Of a stretch of 64,000 nucleotides of DNA, positions 49,338 to 58,735 are shown piece after piece. Below the pieces are notes generated by a model. The model saw nothing but the letters and a program-made list of their open reading frames with translations. It had not been told where the DNA came from and searched no databases. Origin of the DNA: Pararhizobium capsulatum DSM 1112 (GTDB taxonomy: Bacteria; Pseudomonadota; Alphaproteobacteria; Rhizobiales; Rhizobiaceae); the NCBI RefSeq assembly GCF_030814475.1, contig NZ_JAUSVF010000001.1:372001-436000 (forward strand). The letters run 5' to 3'. Position numbers and translations under genes: made by a program. Positions within the stretch are counted from its first letter, which is position 1. Each line of letters opens with the position of its first letter.

Positions 49338-49709
49338 GGCTGCATCCCCGCTTGTACTGCACGTCATCGACGCCGGATTCGTTCGAATCAGCGCGTTCAC
49401 GTCCTTTTAGACACCCTGGAACGTGCCCCGACCTTTCGGCGGCGCACGGAGCGCAATTCCGTGCGGCAACTGCCACACACGCAAAACCACTCGTTCCCAA
49501 GGCGGGAGCGTGCCGGTTGCATTATGCCGTCCACACGCACAGGCGGCGGGTGCTTCAATTCGCGACACGTCATGTTCCGCATCGGTGTCGCGAATCGATA
49601 CAAAAACAATACCGCTTCGGGGAATCCGCGGGAAGGGCGGGCACAAAAAAGAAGCCGCACCCTTTGTCAAGGGCGCGGCATCTATATGTTGTGGATTGTT
49701 GGCTCGCTA
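49338..49709. other. Intergenic region between divL and ahcY, only a terminator recognised
   Basis: 372 bases containing the divL promoter region (both flanking genes are on the minus strand) and the ahcY terminator at 49645-49679. Open frames here on both strands show no family sequence and unusual residue composition. Nothing else recognised. Confidence 0.5.
49645..49679 (-). terminator. Rho-independent terminator of ahcY
   Basis: Stem GCCGC-A-CCCTT (49654-49664) pairs with AAGGG-C-GCGGC (49669-49679) with one internal mismatch and a four-base loop. On the minus strand it is followed by six Ts (plus-strand A run 49645-49650). It lies 31 bases past the ahcY stop. Confidence 0.85.
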
Positions 49710-51110
49710 TTAATAGCGGTAGTGTTCAGCCTTGAATGGGCCCTGCGGCGTAACGCCGATATAATTTGCCTGTTCTTGCGAAAGTTCGGTCAGCTTCGCG
49801 CCCAGCTTGGCCAAGTGCAGGCGTGCGACCTTCTCATCGAGGTGCTTCGGCAGGATGTGAACCTGCTTGGCGTAATCGCTAGAGCGGACGAAAAGTTCCA
49901 TCTGGGCCAGCACCTGGTTGGTGAAGGAGGCCGACATCACGAAGGACGGGTGTCCGGTTGCATTGCCGAGGTTGAGCAGGCGACCTTCCGACAGAAGGAT
50001 CATGCGGTTGCCCTTCGGGAACTCGATCAGATCGACCTGCGGCTTGATGTTGGTCCACTTGAGATTGCGAAGCGATGCAACCTGGATCTCGTTGTCGAAG
50101 TGGCCGATATTGCCGACGATCGCCATGTCCTTCATCGCGCGCATGTGGTCCATGCGGATGACGTCCTTGTTGCCGGTCGTCGTGATGAAGATATCGGCTG
50201 ACGAAACGACGTCTTCGAGCTGGACGACTTCGAAACCGTCCATGGCAGCTTGCAGCGCGCAGATCGGATCGACTTCCGTAACCTTGACGCGAGCGCCGGC
50301 TCCGGAGAGCGAAGCGGCCGAACCCTTGCCAACGTCACCGTAACCGCAGACGACGGCAACCTTGCCGGCCATCATGACGTCGGTGCCGCGACGGATACCA
50401 TCGACCAGGGATTCCTTGCAGCCATACTTGTTGTCGAACTTCGACTTGGTGACGGAATCGTTGACGTTGATTGCCGGGAAGGGCAGGAGGCCCTTGGCAT
50501 GCAGCTGGTAGAGACGATTGACGCCGGTGGTGGTTTCTTCGGTCACGCCCTTGATGGCGTCGCGCTGTTTTGTGAACCAGCCCGGTGACGCGGCAAGGCG
50601 CTTCTTGATCTGGGCGACGAGGATTTCCTCTTCTTCCGATTCAGGCTTCGACAGAACGTCTTCACCGGCCTCGGCGCGGGCGCCAAGCAGGATGTACATG
50701 GTAGCGTCGCCACCATCATCGAGGATCATGTTGGAGAGGCCGCCATCGGCCCACTGGAAGATCTGGTCAGTGTAGGTCCAGTATTCCTCCAGCGTCTCGC
50801 CCTTCACGGCGTAGACCGGAATGCCGCTGGCGGCGATGGCCGCGGCCGCATGGTCCTGCGTCGAAAAGATGTTGCACGATGCCCAGCGAACCTCGGCACC
50901 GAGCGCAACGAGGGTTTCGATCAGAACGGCGGTCTGGATCGTCATATGGAGCGAACCGGTGATGCGCGCGCCCTTCAGGGGCTTTGCCGCGCCAAACTCT
51001 TCGCGGCAGGCCATCAGGCCCGGCATTTCGGTTTCGGCGATGGTGATTTCCTTGCGACCGAAATCGGCAAGGCCGATATCGGCAACCAGATAATCGTTGG
51101 TGCTGCTCAT
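49710..51110 (-). CDS. ahcY: S-adenosylhomocysteine hydrolase
   Basis: Splits S-adenosylhomocysteine into adenosine and homocysteine, keeping methylation going. The 466 residues show [39 protein letters not shown], the NAD-binding [15 protein letters not shown], and the C-terminal PFKAEHYRY. The segment around [18 protein letters not shown] is the insertion found in the longer bacterial/plant form. Start ATG 51110 ([18 protein letters not shown]), preceded by GGAGAC. A repeat resembling an ArsR-type operator lies 134 bases upstream, consistent with methionine-cycle control. Confidence 0.97.
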   Translation of the reverse strand: MSSTNDYLVADIGLADFGRKEITIAETEMPGLMACREEFGAAKPLKGARITGSLHMTIQTAVLIETLVALGAEVRWASCNIFSTQDHAAAAIAASGIPVYAVKGETLEEYWTYTDQIFQWADGGLSNMILDDGGDATMYILLGARAEAGEDVLSKPESEEEEILVAQIKKRLAASPGWFTKQRDAIKGVTEETTTGVNRLYQLHAKGLLPFPAINVNDSVTKSKFDNKYGCKESLVDGIRRGTDVMMAGKVAVVCGYGDVGKGSAASLSGAGARVKVTEVDPICALQAAMDGFEVVQLEDVVSSADIFITTTGNKDVIRMDHMRAMKDMAIVGNIGHFDNEIQVASLRNLKWTNIKPQVDLIEFPKGNRMILLSEGRLLNLGNATGHPSFVMSASFTNQVLAQMELFVRSSDYAKQVHILPKHLDEKVARLHLAKLGAKLTELSQEQANYIGVTPQGPFKAEHYRY

Positions 51111-51243
51111 GAAAGTCTCCGCGCTGGTGCGCCGCAGGGGCCGGATCGCCCGCTTTCGAGGCGGCGCATGAAAGGTTTTCCTTCCGCCGATTGAGCGAAA
51201 GGCTTGCCCTTCCCTAGCAGGAAAACTGTTAACGAGCAATGAT

Positions 51244-51273
51244 GATATAAAGAAGTCTTTATATCTTTATATC
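51244..51273. promoter_or_regulatory. Three-half-site AT-rich operator upstream of ahcY (candidate SahR box)
   Basis: GATATAAAGA and its inverse TCTTTATATC are separated by AG (51244-51265); a third copy TCTTTATATC follows at 51264-51273, sharing two bases with the second. It lies between the ptsH stop and the ahcY start in an otherwise GC-rich region. ArsR-family SahR regulators control methionine-cycle genes including ahcY in several proteobacteria, so this is a reasonable operator. The repeat is direct observation; the regulator is inferred. Confidence 0.6.
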
Positions 51274-51276
51274 GGA

Positions 51277-51546
51277 CTACATCTCTTCGCCGAACTTGTC
51301 TCGGACAAGTGCATCAAGTGCATCCATCGCCTCGGTCGCGTCGGCGCCGCTGGCCGTCACCGAAATCGTGCAACCGGTGCTGGCAGCGAGCATCATCAAG
51401 CCCATGATCGACGTGCCGCCCACTGTCATGCCATCCTTCGAGACCTTGATATCGGCGTCGAAGCCTTCGACCGTCTGGACGAATTTGGCAGAAGCGCGGG
51501 CATGAAGCCCTCTTTTGTTGACGATGAGCAGTTCGCGCGACAGCAT
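51277..51546 (-). CDS. ptsH: HPr-type phosphocarrier (nitrogen-related PTS)
   Basis: 89 residues with the phosphorylatable His in NKRGLHARASAKFVQ (His17) and the GLMMLAASTGCTISV region near the regulatory Ser position (GGTSIMGL). Carries phosphate from EI-Ntr to EIIA proteins. With the short HprK and EIIA upstream it forms the rhizobial regulatory PTS; no sugar permease EIIBC is nearby. Fifteen bases after the EIIA gene. Confidence 0.93.
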   Translation of the reverse strand: MLSRELLIVNKRGLHARASAKFVQTVEGFDADIKVSKDGMTVGGTSIMGLMMLAASTGCTISVTASGADATEAMDALDALVRDKFGEEM

Positions 51547-51561
51547 GAAACCGAAATCCGC

Positions 51562-51963
51562 TTATTTCCCGCTCAGCACACGGCTGGCGACGTTGATATA
51601 TTTGCGGCCGGCATCCGATGCTTCCTGCAGCGCCTTGTCCATATCGCTTTCCGAGCGAACGCCCGCAAGCTTGATGAGCATCGGCAGGTTGACACCGGCG
51701 ATGACCTCGACGGTCCCGCTTTGCATGACGGAAATCGCCAGATTGGACGGCGTACCGCCGAACATGTCGGTGAGAATAATGACGCCATTTCCCTGATCGG
51801 CGGAGAAAACCGCTTCGAGAATATCCTGTCGCCGCTGATCCATATCGTCTTCGGGGCCGATGCAGACCGTCTCGATCGCCTTTTGCGGTCCTACGACATG
51901 CTCAAGGGCATGCCTGAACTCCTCAGCCAGCTTGCCGTGTGTGACAAGCACAAGTCCGATCAT
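51562..51963 (-). CDS. PTS EIIA of the mannose family
   Basis: 133 residues: MIGLVLVTHGKLAEEFRHALEHVVG with phospho-accepting His9, then GVIILTDMFGGTPSNLAI and the conserved NLPMLIKLA. In alphaproteobacteria this EIIA works without partner permeases and is part of a regulatory phosphorelay. Start ATG 51963 chosen by family; the upstream in-frame extension has no matching sequence. Followed closely by ptsH. Confidence 0.92.
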   Translation of the reverse strand: MIGLVLVTHGKLAEEFRHALEHVVGPQKAIETVCIGPEDDMDQRRQDILEAVFSADQGNGVIILTDMFGGTPSNLAISVMQSGTVEVIAGVNLPMLIKLAGVRSESDMDKALQEASDAGRKYINVASRVLSGK

Positions 51964-52112
51964 GATGTCTTTGCTCCAACTGCATCTGCAAATCTTCGAT
52001 GGTCCACTTATCGCAATGCAGCAATTCCGTCCACCTTTTGGGGTGGCCATCTTGGCCATGAAAAGTCGAAGTGCAAGTCAAAAATCCCAAAAGCTTTTGC
52101 GCTTAAGCATTT

Positions 52113-52580
52113 TCATCGTTCAAACACGACGTTTCGAGGCAAAACCAACCGTAAAATATCGAAGGGGCGAAGTCCTGGCAGAAGAGGAAGGCGGTAGAGG
52201 GGAAGGGAATTGCCGTCAGGCAAGGTATAGACCTCTTCCTTCTGCGGTAGGCGCTCCGCGATTGGCCCCTGCAGCGGGAGGACGGTATAGTCGATCACTG
52301 CCGCCTCTACCGAATCGACCGCCACGATGCCGCTGCCCCGGATCTCAGCGAGACCGGCAATCGACGCGGGCCGATTGGCGATCACGCGGCCGTTCATTGT
52401 GGAAATAAGAACCTGATCGTCGGCGATCAGGGTGGCAAACAATCCTTGCGCATTGGCGGCGGCAAGGCAGGCAAGAGCGATCGATGATTTGCCGCTTCCA
52501 GATGGACCGACGAAGAGAAAACCGTGGGTGCCCAGCACGATCGCCGTTGCGTGGACGTTTTGTCCTCCGCTCTGCCTCAC
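52113..52580 (-). CDS. hprK: Short HPr kinase/phosphorylase (kinase domain only)
   Basis: 155 residues, about half the length of the Firmicute enzyme. It keeps only the C-terminal kinase core with P-loop FVGPSGSGKSSIAL, LIADDQVLI, and the signature-like IRGSGIVAVD; the N-terminal domain is absent. This short form is usual in alphaproteobacteria and likely phosphorylates HPr on Ser. The start overlaps the chvG stop by four bases (ATGA), tying the PTS to ChvG/ChvI signalling. A 149-base gap with a CAAAAGCTTTTG palindrome (52088-52099) separates it from the EIIA gene. Confidence 0.92.
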   Translation of the reverse strand: MRQSGGQNVHATAIVLGTHGFLFVGPSGSGKSSIALACLAAANAQGLFATLIADDQVLISTMNGRVIANRPASIAGLAEIRGSGIVAVDSVEAAVIDYTVLPLQGPIAERLPQKEEVYTLPDGNSLPLYRLPLLPGLRPFDILRLVLPRNVVFER

Positions 52581-54334
52581 GTGTTCTGCTCGACAGGCAG
52601 GGAAAGGATGAAGCGCGCGCCTTCAATATTGCCGGTCTCGGCATTGACGATGTTTTCGGCGCGAAGCGTGCCGCCGTGCGCTTCGGCGATCTGCCGCGAA
52701 ATGGAGAGCCCGAGGCCGGAATTCTGTCCGAAAGCTTCGCTGGCAGGGCGGTCGGTATAGAAGCGTTCGAAGATCCGGTCGATATCCTCTGCCACGATGC
52801 CGGGACCATTGTCCTCTATCACCACAACGCAACGGTTGCGTAGCCGCGTCAGCCGCACGATGATGCGACCACCTTCCTGATGGACAAAAGAGCGAGCGTT
52901 TTCAATGAGATTGGTGATGATCTGGCCGATGCGCAGTTCGTAGCCGTTGACGCGGAACCGCATTTTCGGGTTATCGCGCCGGTCGACGACGAAGCTCATC
53001 AACACTGTCTTCTTGCTGGCATGAATCTGTCGCGAGATATCGACGAGATCGCCGAGCAGCTTTTCAAGGTCGATCGACTTGGCGTCACTGCGTGCCAGTT
53101 CAGCATCCAGCCGCGAGGCATCGGAAATATCTGATATCAGGCGATCGAGACGCCGCACGTCGTGCTGGATCACGTCCATCAGCCGCTTCTTGGAATCTTC
53201 GTTGCGCGCCAGCGGCAGTGTCTCTACGGCGCTGCGCAGCGAGGTGAGGGGGTTCTTCAGCTCGTGGCTGACATCGGCGGCAAAACTCTCGATCGCGTCG
53301 ATCCGATCGTAGAGCGCCGTCGTCATTTCGCGCAGCGCCACGGAGAGGTTGCCTATTTCATCCTGGCGGATGGAGAAATCCGGAATTTCCTCACGCTCCT
53401 TGGCGCCCCCGCGGCGAACGCGGATGGCTGCGGCCGAAAGCCGGCGCAGTGGATTTGCAATCGTGCTGGAGAGGAGAAGCGACAGGATGACGTTGACGAG
53501 GGCAGCAACACCGAACACCCGGATGATGGCGAGCCGCTCGGCATGAACGATCTTGTCGATATCACCGGCCTGGGTTGAGAGCAGCAGGACACCCAGAACC
53601 GCACGAAAACGCTGGACGGGCACCGCCACCGAGACGATCAGCTCGCCCTTTTCTGTCACGCGCACGACCGCACCGCGCACACCAGTCAGGGCGTTCATCA
53701 CTTCCGGATAGATCGAACCATTGCCGCCGGGGGGTTCCTTGTAGAGCGGCAGGTTGCCGGGCTGCAGAATGCGGTTGAACCAGGAGTTCAGATATTCGGA
53801 GATGCTGGTCGATTCCGGCTCGATCGGTGGAAGGTCGAAACGCAGCACCTGGCCACCCGTATAGAGGTGGCGGGAATCCAGCAACAGATCGGCATCGGCG
53901 TCAAACAGCCGCGCGCGGGTGCGCGTCGGCGAGATCAGTCTTCGCAGGACCGGCGCCACGCGCTCCTGATTGATCGGGAATTCCAGGTCTTCGTCGCTCG
54001 GCAGCGGTGTGATGCTCTGGCCGGCCTGCAGCTCCAGGAGCTTTTCCGGATCGATGGTGATCGAATTGGTATCCACCGACGCGGATGCCGCAATGGCGCC
54101 GGCGATGATTTCACCCTGGGTCAGAAGACTTTCGACACGGGCATCGATCAGTCCCTCGCGAAACTGATTGAGATACATGATGCCGCCGACGAGAACGACG
54201 AGCGCGACGAGGTTGAAGAACAGGATGCGGCGGGTCAGGCTGGAGAAGACGGCATTGCCAAACAGGCGTCGGATCAGCGTGAAGGGGTGCGCCCAGCGCC
54301 TTCCGGGGGCCAGCTTCGCCTCCGAATCCTCCAT
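52577..54334 (-). CDS. chvG: ChvG (ExoS) sensor histidine kinase
   Basis: Membrane sensor controlling acid response, exopolysaccharide and host-association genes. In the 585-residue form the membrane helices lie near residues 36-56 and 268-292 with a periplasmic sensor between them. A HAMP-like linker and the dimerisation site FAADVSHELKNPLTSL (His357) follow. The ATPase shows NLIENARSF, DNGPGI and SGLGLSISRQIAE. ATG 54334 (MEDSEAKLAPGRRW) is preferred; a TTG at 54415 would add 27 residues. Downstream of chvI, upstream of hprK. Confidence 0.94.
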   Translation of the reverse strand: MEDSEAKLAPGRRWAHPFTLIRRLFGNAVFSSLTRRILFFNLVALVVLVGGIMYLNQFREGLIDARVESLLTQGEIIAGAIAASASVDTNSITIDPEKLLELQAGQSITPLPSDEDLEFPINQERVAPVLRRLISPTRTRARLFDADADLLLDSRHLYTGGQVLRFDLPPIEPESTSISEYLNSWFNRILQPGNLPLYKEPPGGNGSIYPEVMNALTGVRGAVVRVTEKGELIVSVAVPVQRFRAVLGVLLLSTQAGDIDKIVHAERLAIIRVFGVAALVNVILSLLLSSTIANPLRRLSAAAIRVRRGGAKEREEIPDFSIRQDEIGNLSVALREMTTALYDRIDAIESFAADVSHELKNPLTSLRSAVETLPLARNEDSKKRLMDVIQHDVRRLDRLISDISDASRLDAELARSDAKSIDLEKLLGDLVDISRQIHASKKTVLMSFVVDRRDNPKMRFRVNGYELRIGQIITNLIENARSFVHQEGGRIIVRLTRLRNRCVVVIEDNGPGIVAEDIDRIFERFYTDRPASEAFGQNSGLGLSISRQIAEAHGGTLRAENIVNAETGNIEGARFILSLPVEQNT

Positions 54335-54499
54335 TTCTCTGCTCTGCAAGACTTCGACCAAGCCTCTCAACTCCCGCTCGCGCGGCCTTTTCTGATTTTG
54401 ATCGATGGATCGCAAGCCTGCCGATCCATCGGCGCGCGGAGCCCTATCATACAGCCGCGGCCGGCGCCATGCCAGCCGCAGTCACAATGTAGCGCTGGC

Positions 54500-55231
54500 T
54501 CAAGCGGATTCGCGGAACCGGTAGCCCACGCCGTAGAGTGTTTCGATCATGTCGAAGTCATTGTCGACCATCTTGAACTTCTTGCGCAGGCGCTTGATGT
54601 GGCTGTCGATGGTGCGGTCGTCGACATAGACCTGCTCGTCGTAGGCGGCGTCCATCAGGGAGTCACGGCTCTTGACGACACCGGGGCGCTGGGCAAGCGA
54701 ATGCAGGATGAGGAACTCGGTCACCGTCAGGGTGACAGGCTCGTTCTTCCAGGTGCAGGTATGCCGTTCCTGGTCCATCGACAACTGTCCGCGTTCAAGT
54801 GAGCGGGCCTGAATGTCGGCGGCTGTTTTCGGGTTGCTGGCAGCGCCGCTAGCGGCAGCGGCTTCGCGATTGGCCGAACGGCGCAGGATGGCCTTGACGC
54901 GTTCAACAAGGAGGCGCTGCGAGAAAGGCTTGGTGATGAAATCGTCGGCCCCCATCTTAAGGCCGAACAACTCATCAATCTCCTCGTCCTTGGATGTCAG
55001 GAAGATTACCGGGATATCGGATTTCTGGCGCAGCCGACGAAGAAGCTCCATGCCATCCATGCGCGGCATCTTGATATCGAAGATGGCAAGCTGCGGCGGA
55101 CGTGCCAGCAGACCGTCAAGGGCGGACGCACCGTCGGTATAGGTCTCGACCTTGTAGCCTTCGTTTTCCAGGGCAATGGAAACCGAAGTCAGAATATTCC
55201 GGTCATCGTCGACCAGTGCAATCGTCTGCAT
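54500..55231 (-). CDS. chvI: ChvI response regulator (OmpR family)
   Basis: 243 residues. The receiver domain has the acidic pocket VDDDRN, phospho-Asp in [11 protein letters not shown], Thr in IFLTSKDEE and Lys in FITKPFSQ. The winged-helix DNA-binding domain has [22 protein letters not shown] and [17 protein letters not shown]. Partner of ChvG; in rhizobia it is activated in acid and on loss of ExoR. Divergent from pckA across a 333-base gap. Confidence 0.96.
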   Translation of the reverse strand: MQTIALVDDDRNILTSVSIALENEGYKVETYTDGASALDGLLARPPQLAIFDIKMPRMDGMELLRRLRQKSDIPVIFLTSKDEEIDELFGLKMGADDFITKPFSQRLLVERVKAILRRSANREAAAASGAASNPKTAADIQARSLERGQLSMDQERHTCTWKNEPVTLTVTEFLILHSLAQRPGVVKSRDSLMDAAYDEQVYVDDRTIDSHIKRLRKKFKMVDNDFDMIETLYGVGYRFRESA

Positions 55232-55564
55232 CGCATTTCGCTCCGTCGTGTCTCGCGCCGGTTTTACGGGCGCCTGGGTTCAAGCGTCTTCACGATCGCT
55301 TCATGAGTATAAAGGTGGAACAAATTGTGGCGAAGGCAAAGGGAGGTTGCAGCCTTATTCGCAAATGGTCCTTCCAGGCCAATTTATTTTGCCCTCTGAA
55401 ATGGCCGATTCAACCGATTAAAAAAACGATATTTTTCTTTAAATCGATTAATATACTGAAATTATTATATTTTTTACGACAGCAAACTTGCCATTTCACT
55501 GCAAAAAAACTATTGTCCTGATCAATCACCCCGCCAATGGCCAAATATAGAGGAAAGCTGGACC
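55232..55564. promoter_or_regulatory. Divergent chvI/pckA regulatory region with two LacI-type sites
   Basis: 333 non-coding bases, with an AT-rich block at about 55400-55520 that stands out from the genome. Two similar palindromes occur: TTCAACCGATTAAA (55409-55422) and TTAAATCGATTAAT (55439-55452), with CG centres exactly 30 bases apart. Both fit the LacI-family core AANCGNTT. PckR, a LacI-family regulator, controls pckA in Sinorhizobium meliloti, so these are candidate PckR sites. GAGGAAAG at 55549-55556 is the pckA ribosome site. Confidence 0.6.
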
Positions 55565-57175
55565 ATGGACGAACTCGGTATCCGCAACCCGTCAATCGGG
55601 CTGGAAGCAATTGGTTTCAAGGATCTGGACGTCGTCCGGTTTAACTTCGGCACCTCTGCACTTTATGAAGAGGCGCTGCGTCGCCAGGAGGCCCAGCTGA
55701 CCGCTGACGGCGCTCTTAGGGCCCTGACCGGCCAGCACACTGGCCGCTCGCCGAAGGACAAGTTCGTCGTGCGCGACGCGACCACGACCGACCAGATCTG
55801 GTGGGACAACAACAAGGAAATGTCGCCTGAACATTTCGCCATCCTGCATGCTGACATGCTCGAGCATGCCCGCGGCAAGTCTCTCTACGTGCAGGACCTG
55901 ATCGGTGGCGCCGATACGGACAATGCGCTTGCCACCCGCGTCATCACCGAGTTCGCCTGGCATTCGCTGTTCATCCGCAACCTGCTGATCCGCCCGGAAA
56001 AGAGCGCTCTCGAGACCTTCGTTCCACGCCTGACGATCATCGACCTGCCGGATTTCAAGGGCGATCCGGCACGCCACGGCTGCCGCACGGAAACGGTAAT
56101 CGCCTGCGATCTGGTCAACGGCCTCATCCTGATCGGTGGAACCTCCTATGCCGGCGAGATGAAGAAGTCGGTGTTCACGGCGCTCAACTATCTGCTTCCG
56201 GCCAAGGGCGTCATGCCGATGCACTGCTCGGCCAATGTCGGGCCGGATGGTGATGCGGCCGTGTTCTTCGGGCTTTCGGGCACCGGCAAGACGACGCTTT
56301 CGGCCGATCCGAAGCGTACGCTGATCGGCGATGATGAACACGGCTGGGGCGAAGACGGTATCTTCAATTTCGAAGGTGGCTGCTACGCCAAGACCATTCG
56401 CCTTTCGGCCGAAGCCGAGCCGGAAATCTTCGCAACGACCCGCCGCTTCGGCACGGTTCTCGAAAACGTCGTTCTCGACGCGGATCGCAAGCCCGACTTC
56501 AACGACGGCTCGTTGACGGAAAACACGCGCTGCGCCTATCCGCTGGATTTCATTCCGAACGCCAGCGAAACCGGCACGACAGGTCATCCGCGCACGATCA
56601 TCATGCTGACCGCGGATGCCTTCGGCGTCATGCCGCCGATCGCCAAGCTGACGCCCGAACAGGCCATGTACCACTTCCTCTCGGGCTACACCGCCAAGGT
56701 TGCCGGCACGGAAAAGGGCGTGACCGAGCCGGAAGCGACCTTCTCGACCTGCTTCGGCGCACCGTTCATGCCGCGGCATCCCTCTGAATACGGCAATCTG
56801 CTCCGCGACCTGATCGCCCGTCACGACGTTACCTGCTGGCTGGTCAACACCGGCTGGACCGGTGGCGCCCACGGTACCGGCCATCGCATGCCGATCAAGC
56901 CGACGCGCGCGCTTCTCTGTGCCGCGCTGGATGGTTCGCTGGCCGGTGCCGAGTTCCGCACGGATGCCAACTTCGGCTTCGCCGTTCCGGTTGCGGTCGA
57001 AGGTGTCGATACGACCATCCTCGATCCACGTTCGACCTGGAGCGACGGCAACGCCTATGACGCCCAGGCACGCAAGCTGGTGGATATGTTCATCACCAAC
57101 TTCGCGAAGTTCGAAGACCATGTCGATGGCAGTGTGCGGGATGCGGCTCCCGGAGTTGTTCTCGCTGCCGAGTAA
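55565..57175 (+). CDS. pckA: Phosphoenolpyruvate carboxykinase (ATP)
   Basis: First committed step of gluconeogenesis: oxaloacetate plus ATP to phosphoenolpyruvate. The 536 residues show [19 protein letters not shown], the kinase P-loop [38 protein letters not shown] and the substrate and metal ligands in that region. The C-terminus has [17 protein letters not shown]. Divergent from chvI; terminated by the hairpin at 57209. Essential for rhizobial growth on dicarboxylates. Confidence 0.97.
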   Translation: MDELGIRNPSIGLEAIGFKDLDVVRFNFGTSALYEEALRRQEAQLTADGALRALTGQHTGRSPKDKFVVRDATTTDQIWWDNNKEMSPEHFAILHADMLEHARGKSLYVQDLIGGADTDNALATRVITEFAWHSLFIRNLLIRPEKSALETFVPRLTIIDLPDFKGDPARHGCRTETVIACDLVNGLILIGGTSYAGEMKKSVFTALNYLLPAKGVMPMHCSANVGPDGDAAVFFGLSGTGKTTLSADPKRTLIGDDEHGWGEDGIFNFEGGCYAKTIRLSAEAEPEIFATTRRFGTVLENVVLDADRKPDFNDGSLTENTRCAYPLDFIPNASETGTTGHPRTIIMLTADAFGVMPPIAKLTPEQAMYHFLSGYTAKVAGTEKGVTEPEATFSTCFGAPFMPRHPSEYGNLLRDLIARHDVTCWLVNTGWTGGAHGTGHRMPIKPTRALLCAALDGSLAGAEFRTDANFGFAVPVAVEGVDTTILDPRSTWSDGNAYDAQARKLVDMFITNFAKFEDHVDGSVRDAAPGVVLAAE

Positions 57176-57208
57176 ATTTTATTCGATTGCAGGCCATGAT
57201 TCACGTGG

Positions 57209-57232
57209 AACCCGGCTCCTGAGCCGGGTTTT
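57209..57232 (+). terminator. Rho-independent terminator after pckA
   Basis: Ten-base stem AACCCGGCTC / GAGCCGGGTT (57209-57218 and 57221-57230) followed by TT, 34 bases past the pckA stop. Confidence 0.8.
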
Positions 57233-57300
57233 GCCGTTTCAGAAACCGGATTTGCAAATCTCGGAAACCGTGAGATAGACGGTGCCGGAGGCAGAAAACC

Positions 57301-57735
57301 ATGGCCAGCGAACCACTTTACATCAACGACCGTATCGTTATCGCCGGCTGGGAGCTGACGGAGCAATTCGTGCTGGCCGGCGGCCCGGGCGGACAGAACG
57401 TCAACAAGGTTTCGACCGCGGTTCAGCTTTTCTACGGGATAGCATCGTCCCCAGCGCTGCCAGAGCGGGTGCGCGAAAACGCTATCAAGCTTGCGGGGCG
57501 AAAGGTTTCCAAGGACGGCGTGCTGATGATCGAGGCCAGCCGGTTTCGCAGCCAGGAGCGCAATCGGGAGGACGCGCGCGAGCGGCTGAAGGAGCTTATC
57601 CTCAAAGCGGCCGAGCCGCCACCACCGCCGCGCCGCAAGACCCGCCCGACCAAGGGTTCGATCGAGCGGCGGCTAAAGGAAAAGTCCGGCCGTGGCGAAA
57701 TCAAGAAGATGCGCGGCCGCCCCGACGGAGATTGA
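57301..57735 (+). CDS. arfB: Alternative ribosome-rescue factor ArfB (peptidyl-tRNA hydrolase)
   Basis: Releases stalled ribosomes by hydrolysing peptidyl-tRNA. The 144 residues have the catalytic GGQ in LAGGPGGQNVNKVSTAVQLFY and the family helix ASRFRSQERNREDARERL. A basic tail rich in Lys/Arg (RRKTRPTKGSIERRLKEKSGRGEIKKMRG) enters the mRNA channel. Length separates it from release factors RF1/RF2, which have extra domains. Confidence 0.94.
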   Translation: MASEPLYINDRIVIAGWELTEQFVLAGGPGGQNVNKVSTAVQLFYGIASSPALPERVRENAIKLAGRKVSKDGVLMIEASRFRSQERNREDARERLKELILKAAEPPPPPRRKTRPTKGSIERRLKEKSGRGEIKKMRGRPDGD

Positions 57736-57817
57736 TGACAGATTGTGTGCCATGTCTTGTTTTTATCGGGAACAGCGCTCTCTTTAGGCCTGTAGAATAG
57801 TTCTTGGGAGAAATGCC

Positions 57818-58291
57818 ATGGGTCTTTTCAGCTTTATAAAAAATGCCGGCAAGAAGCTCGGCATCGGCGGCGAGGACGATGCGCCCGACGCCGAAGCCGT
57901 GAAAAAGGAACTGTCGTCGCACGATCTCGGTACGGAAAAGGTCGATGTATCCGTGGTCAACGACAAGATCGTGCTGTCAGGTGTCGTCAAGGATCAGAGC
58001 GTCTTCGAGAAGGCCGTTGTCGCCGTCGGAAACACCCTTGGTGTCTCGCAGGTCGAAGCCTCGGACCTGAAGGTTGCGGAGGCCGGATCAGAACCCGCCC
58101 CTGCAAAGACGCCGGTACTCTACACGGTCAAGAAGGGCGACAATCTCTGGAAGATCGCCGAAAGCCAGTACGGCAAAGGCAAGGGCGCCAAGAACACGGC
58201 AATCTTCGATGCCAATCGCCCGATGCTGAGCCATCCTGACAAGATTTATCCCGGCCAGGTTCTGCGTATCCCGGATTTAAGCGAGGTTTGA
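57818..58291 (+). CDS. BON and LysM domain protein (YgaU/Kbp-like)
   Basis: 157 residues: an N-terminal GLFSFIKNAGKKLG start typical of Kbp, a BON domain at about 28-90 (VSVVNDKIVLSGVVKDQSVFEKAVVAVGN), and a C-terminal LysM (YTVKKGDNLWKIAESQYGKG ... IYPGQVLRIP). The E. coli relative binds potassium in the cytosol. No signal peptide is seen. The stop overlaps the next gene's ATG by one base (TGATG). Confidence 0.9.
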   Translation: MGLFSFIKNAGKKLGIGGEDDAPDAEAVKKELSSHDLGTEKVDVSVVNDKIVLSGVVKDQSVFEKAVVAVGNTLGVSQVEASDLKVAEAGSEPAPAKTPVLYTVKKGDNLWKIAESQYGKGKGAKNTAIFDANRPMLSHPDKIYPGQVLRIPDLSEV

Positions 58292-58728
58292 TGCCGGTCG
58301 GCAAGCGCGCGATCTTCGCTCTGGCAGCCTCCTGCCTTCTTTTGGCTGGCCCCGCATCGTCGCGGATGCTGCGGGAGCCGGCAAAAGGATCGCCGGAGCG
58401 AGCGGCTATTCTCGATGCACTTCGTCCGGCGGTTGAAGCCGAAATGCGTGGCTCCGTTGAATTCGTGATCACCAGCATGCGTGTCTCGCCCGGCTGGGCT
58501 TTCGTCCAGGCGGAACCGCAGCGGCCCGGAGGCGGTACGATCGATCCGCAGCGCACCGGCTTTCGTGGAGAGGCGGACATGATGGATGGATTGACCGTTT
58601 TTGCCCTGCTCACCTTCCAGCTTGGCCGTTGGAACCTCGTGGACCACGTCGTCGGGCCAACGGATGTCTACTACGCCGGCTGGCCGAAGCGCTATGGCGT
58701 GCCGCCAGCGCTTCTTGGCCTGGAGTAG
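58291..58728 (+). CDS. Small secreted protein of unknown function
   Basis: 145 residues. A signal peptide (MPVGKRAIFALAASCLLLAGPASS) is followed by a conserved-looking domain with MRGSVEFVITSMRVSPGWAFVQAEPQR, FALLTFQLGRWNLVDHVVGPTDVYYAGW. It has no enzymatic motif I recognise. ATG 58291 overlaps the LysM gene stop; alkB starts eight bases after its stop. The three genes look co-transcribed. Confidence 0.75.
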   Translation: MPVGKRAIFALAASCLLLAGPASSRMLREPAKGSPERAAILDALRPAVEAEMRGSVEFVITSMRVSPGWAFVQAEPQRPGGGTIDPQRTGFRGEADMMDGLTVFALLTFQLGRWNLVDHVVGPTDVYYAGWPKRYGVPPALLGLE

Positions 58729-58735
58729 GTGTCCA

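Noticed and set aside
51111..51243. SAM or SAH riboswitch upstream of ahcY
   Set aside because: No conserved riboswitch core could be traced by eye; the clear signal there is the DNA half-site repeat at 51244-51273.
52044..52058. Repeat TGGCCA-TCT-TGGCCA between hprK and the EIIA gene
   Set aside because: Each half is a common six-base palindrome in GC-rich DNA; too short to support a regulatory claim.
57197..57212. Third parS-like sequence TGATTCACGTGGAACC after pckA
   Set aside because: Three mismatches to parS including loss of the inverted symmetry, and it overlaps the pckA terminator arm; probably chance.
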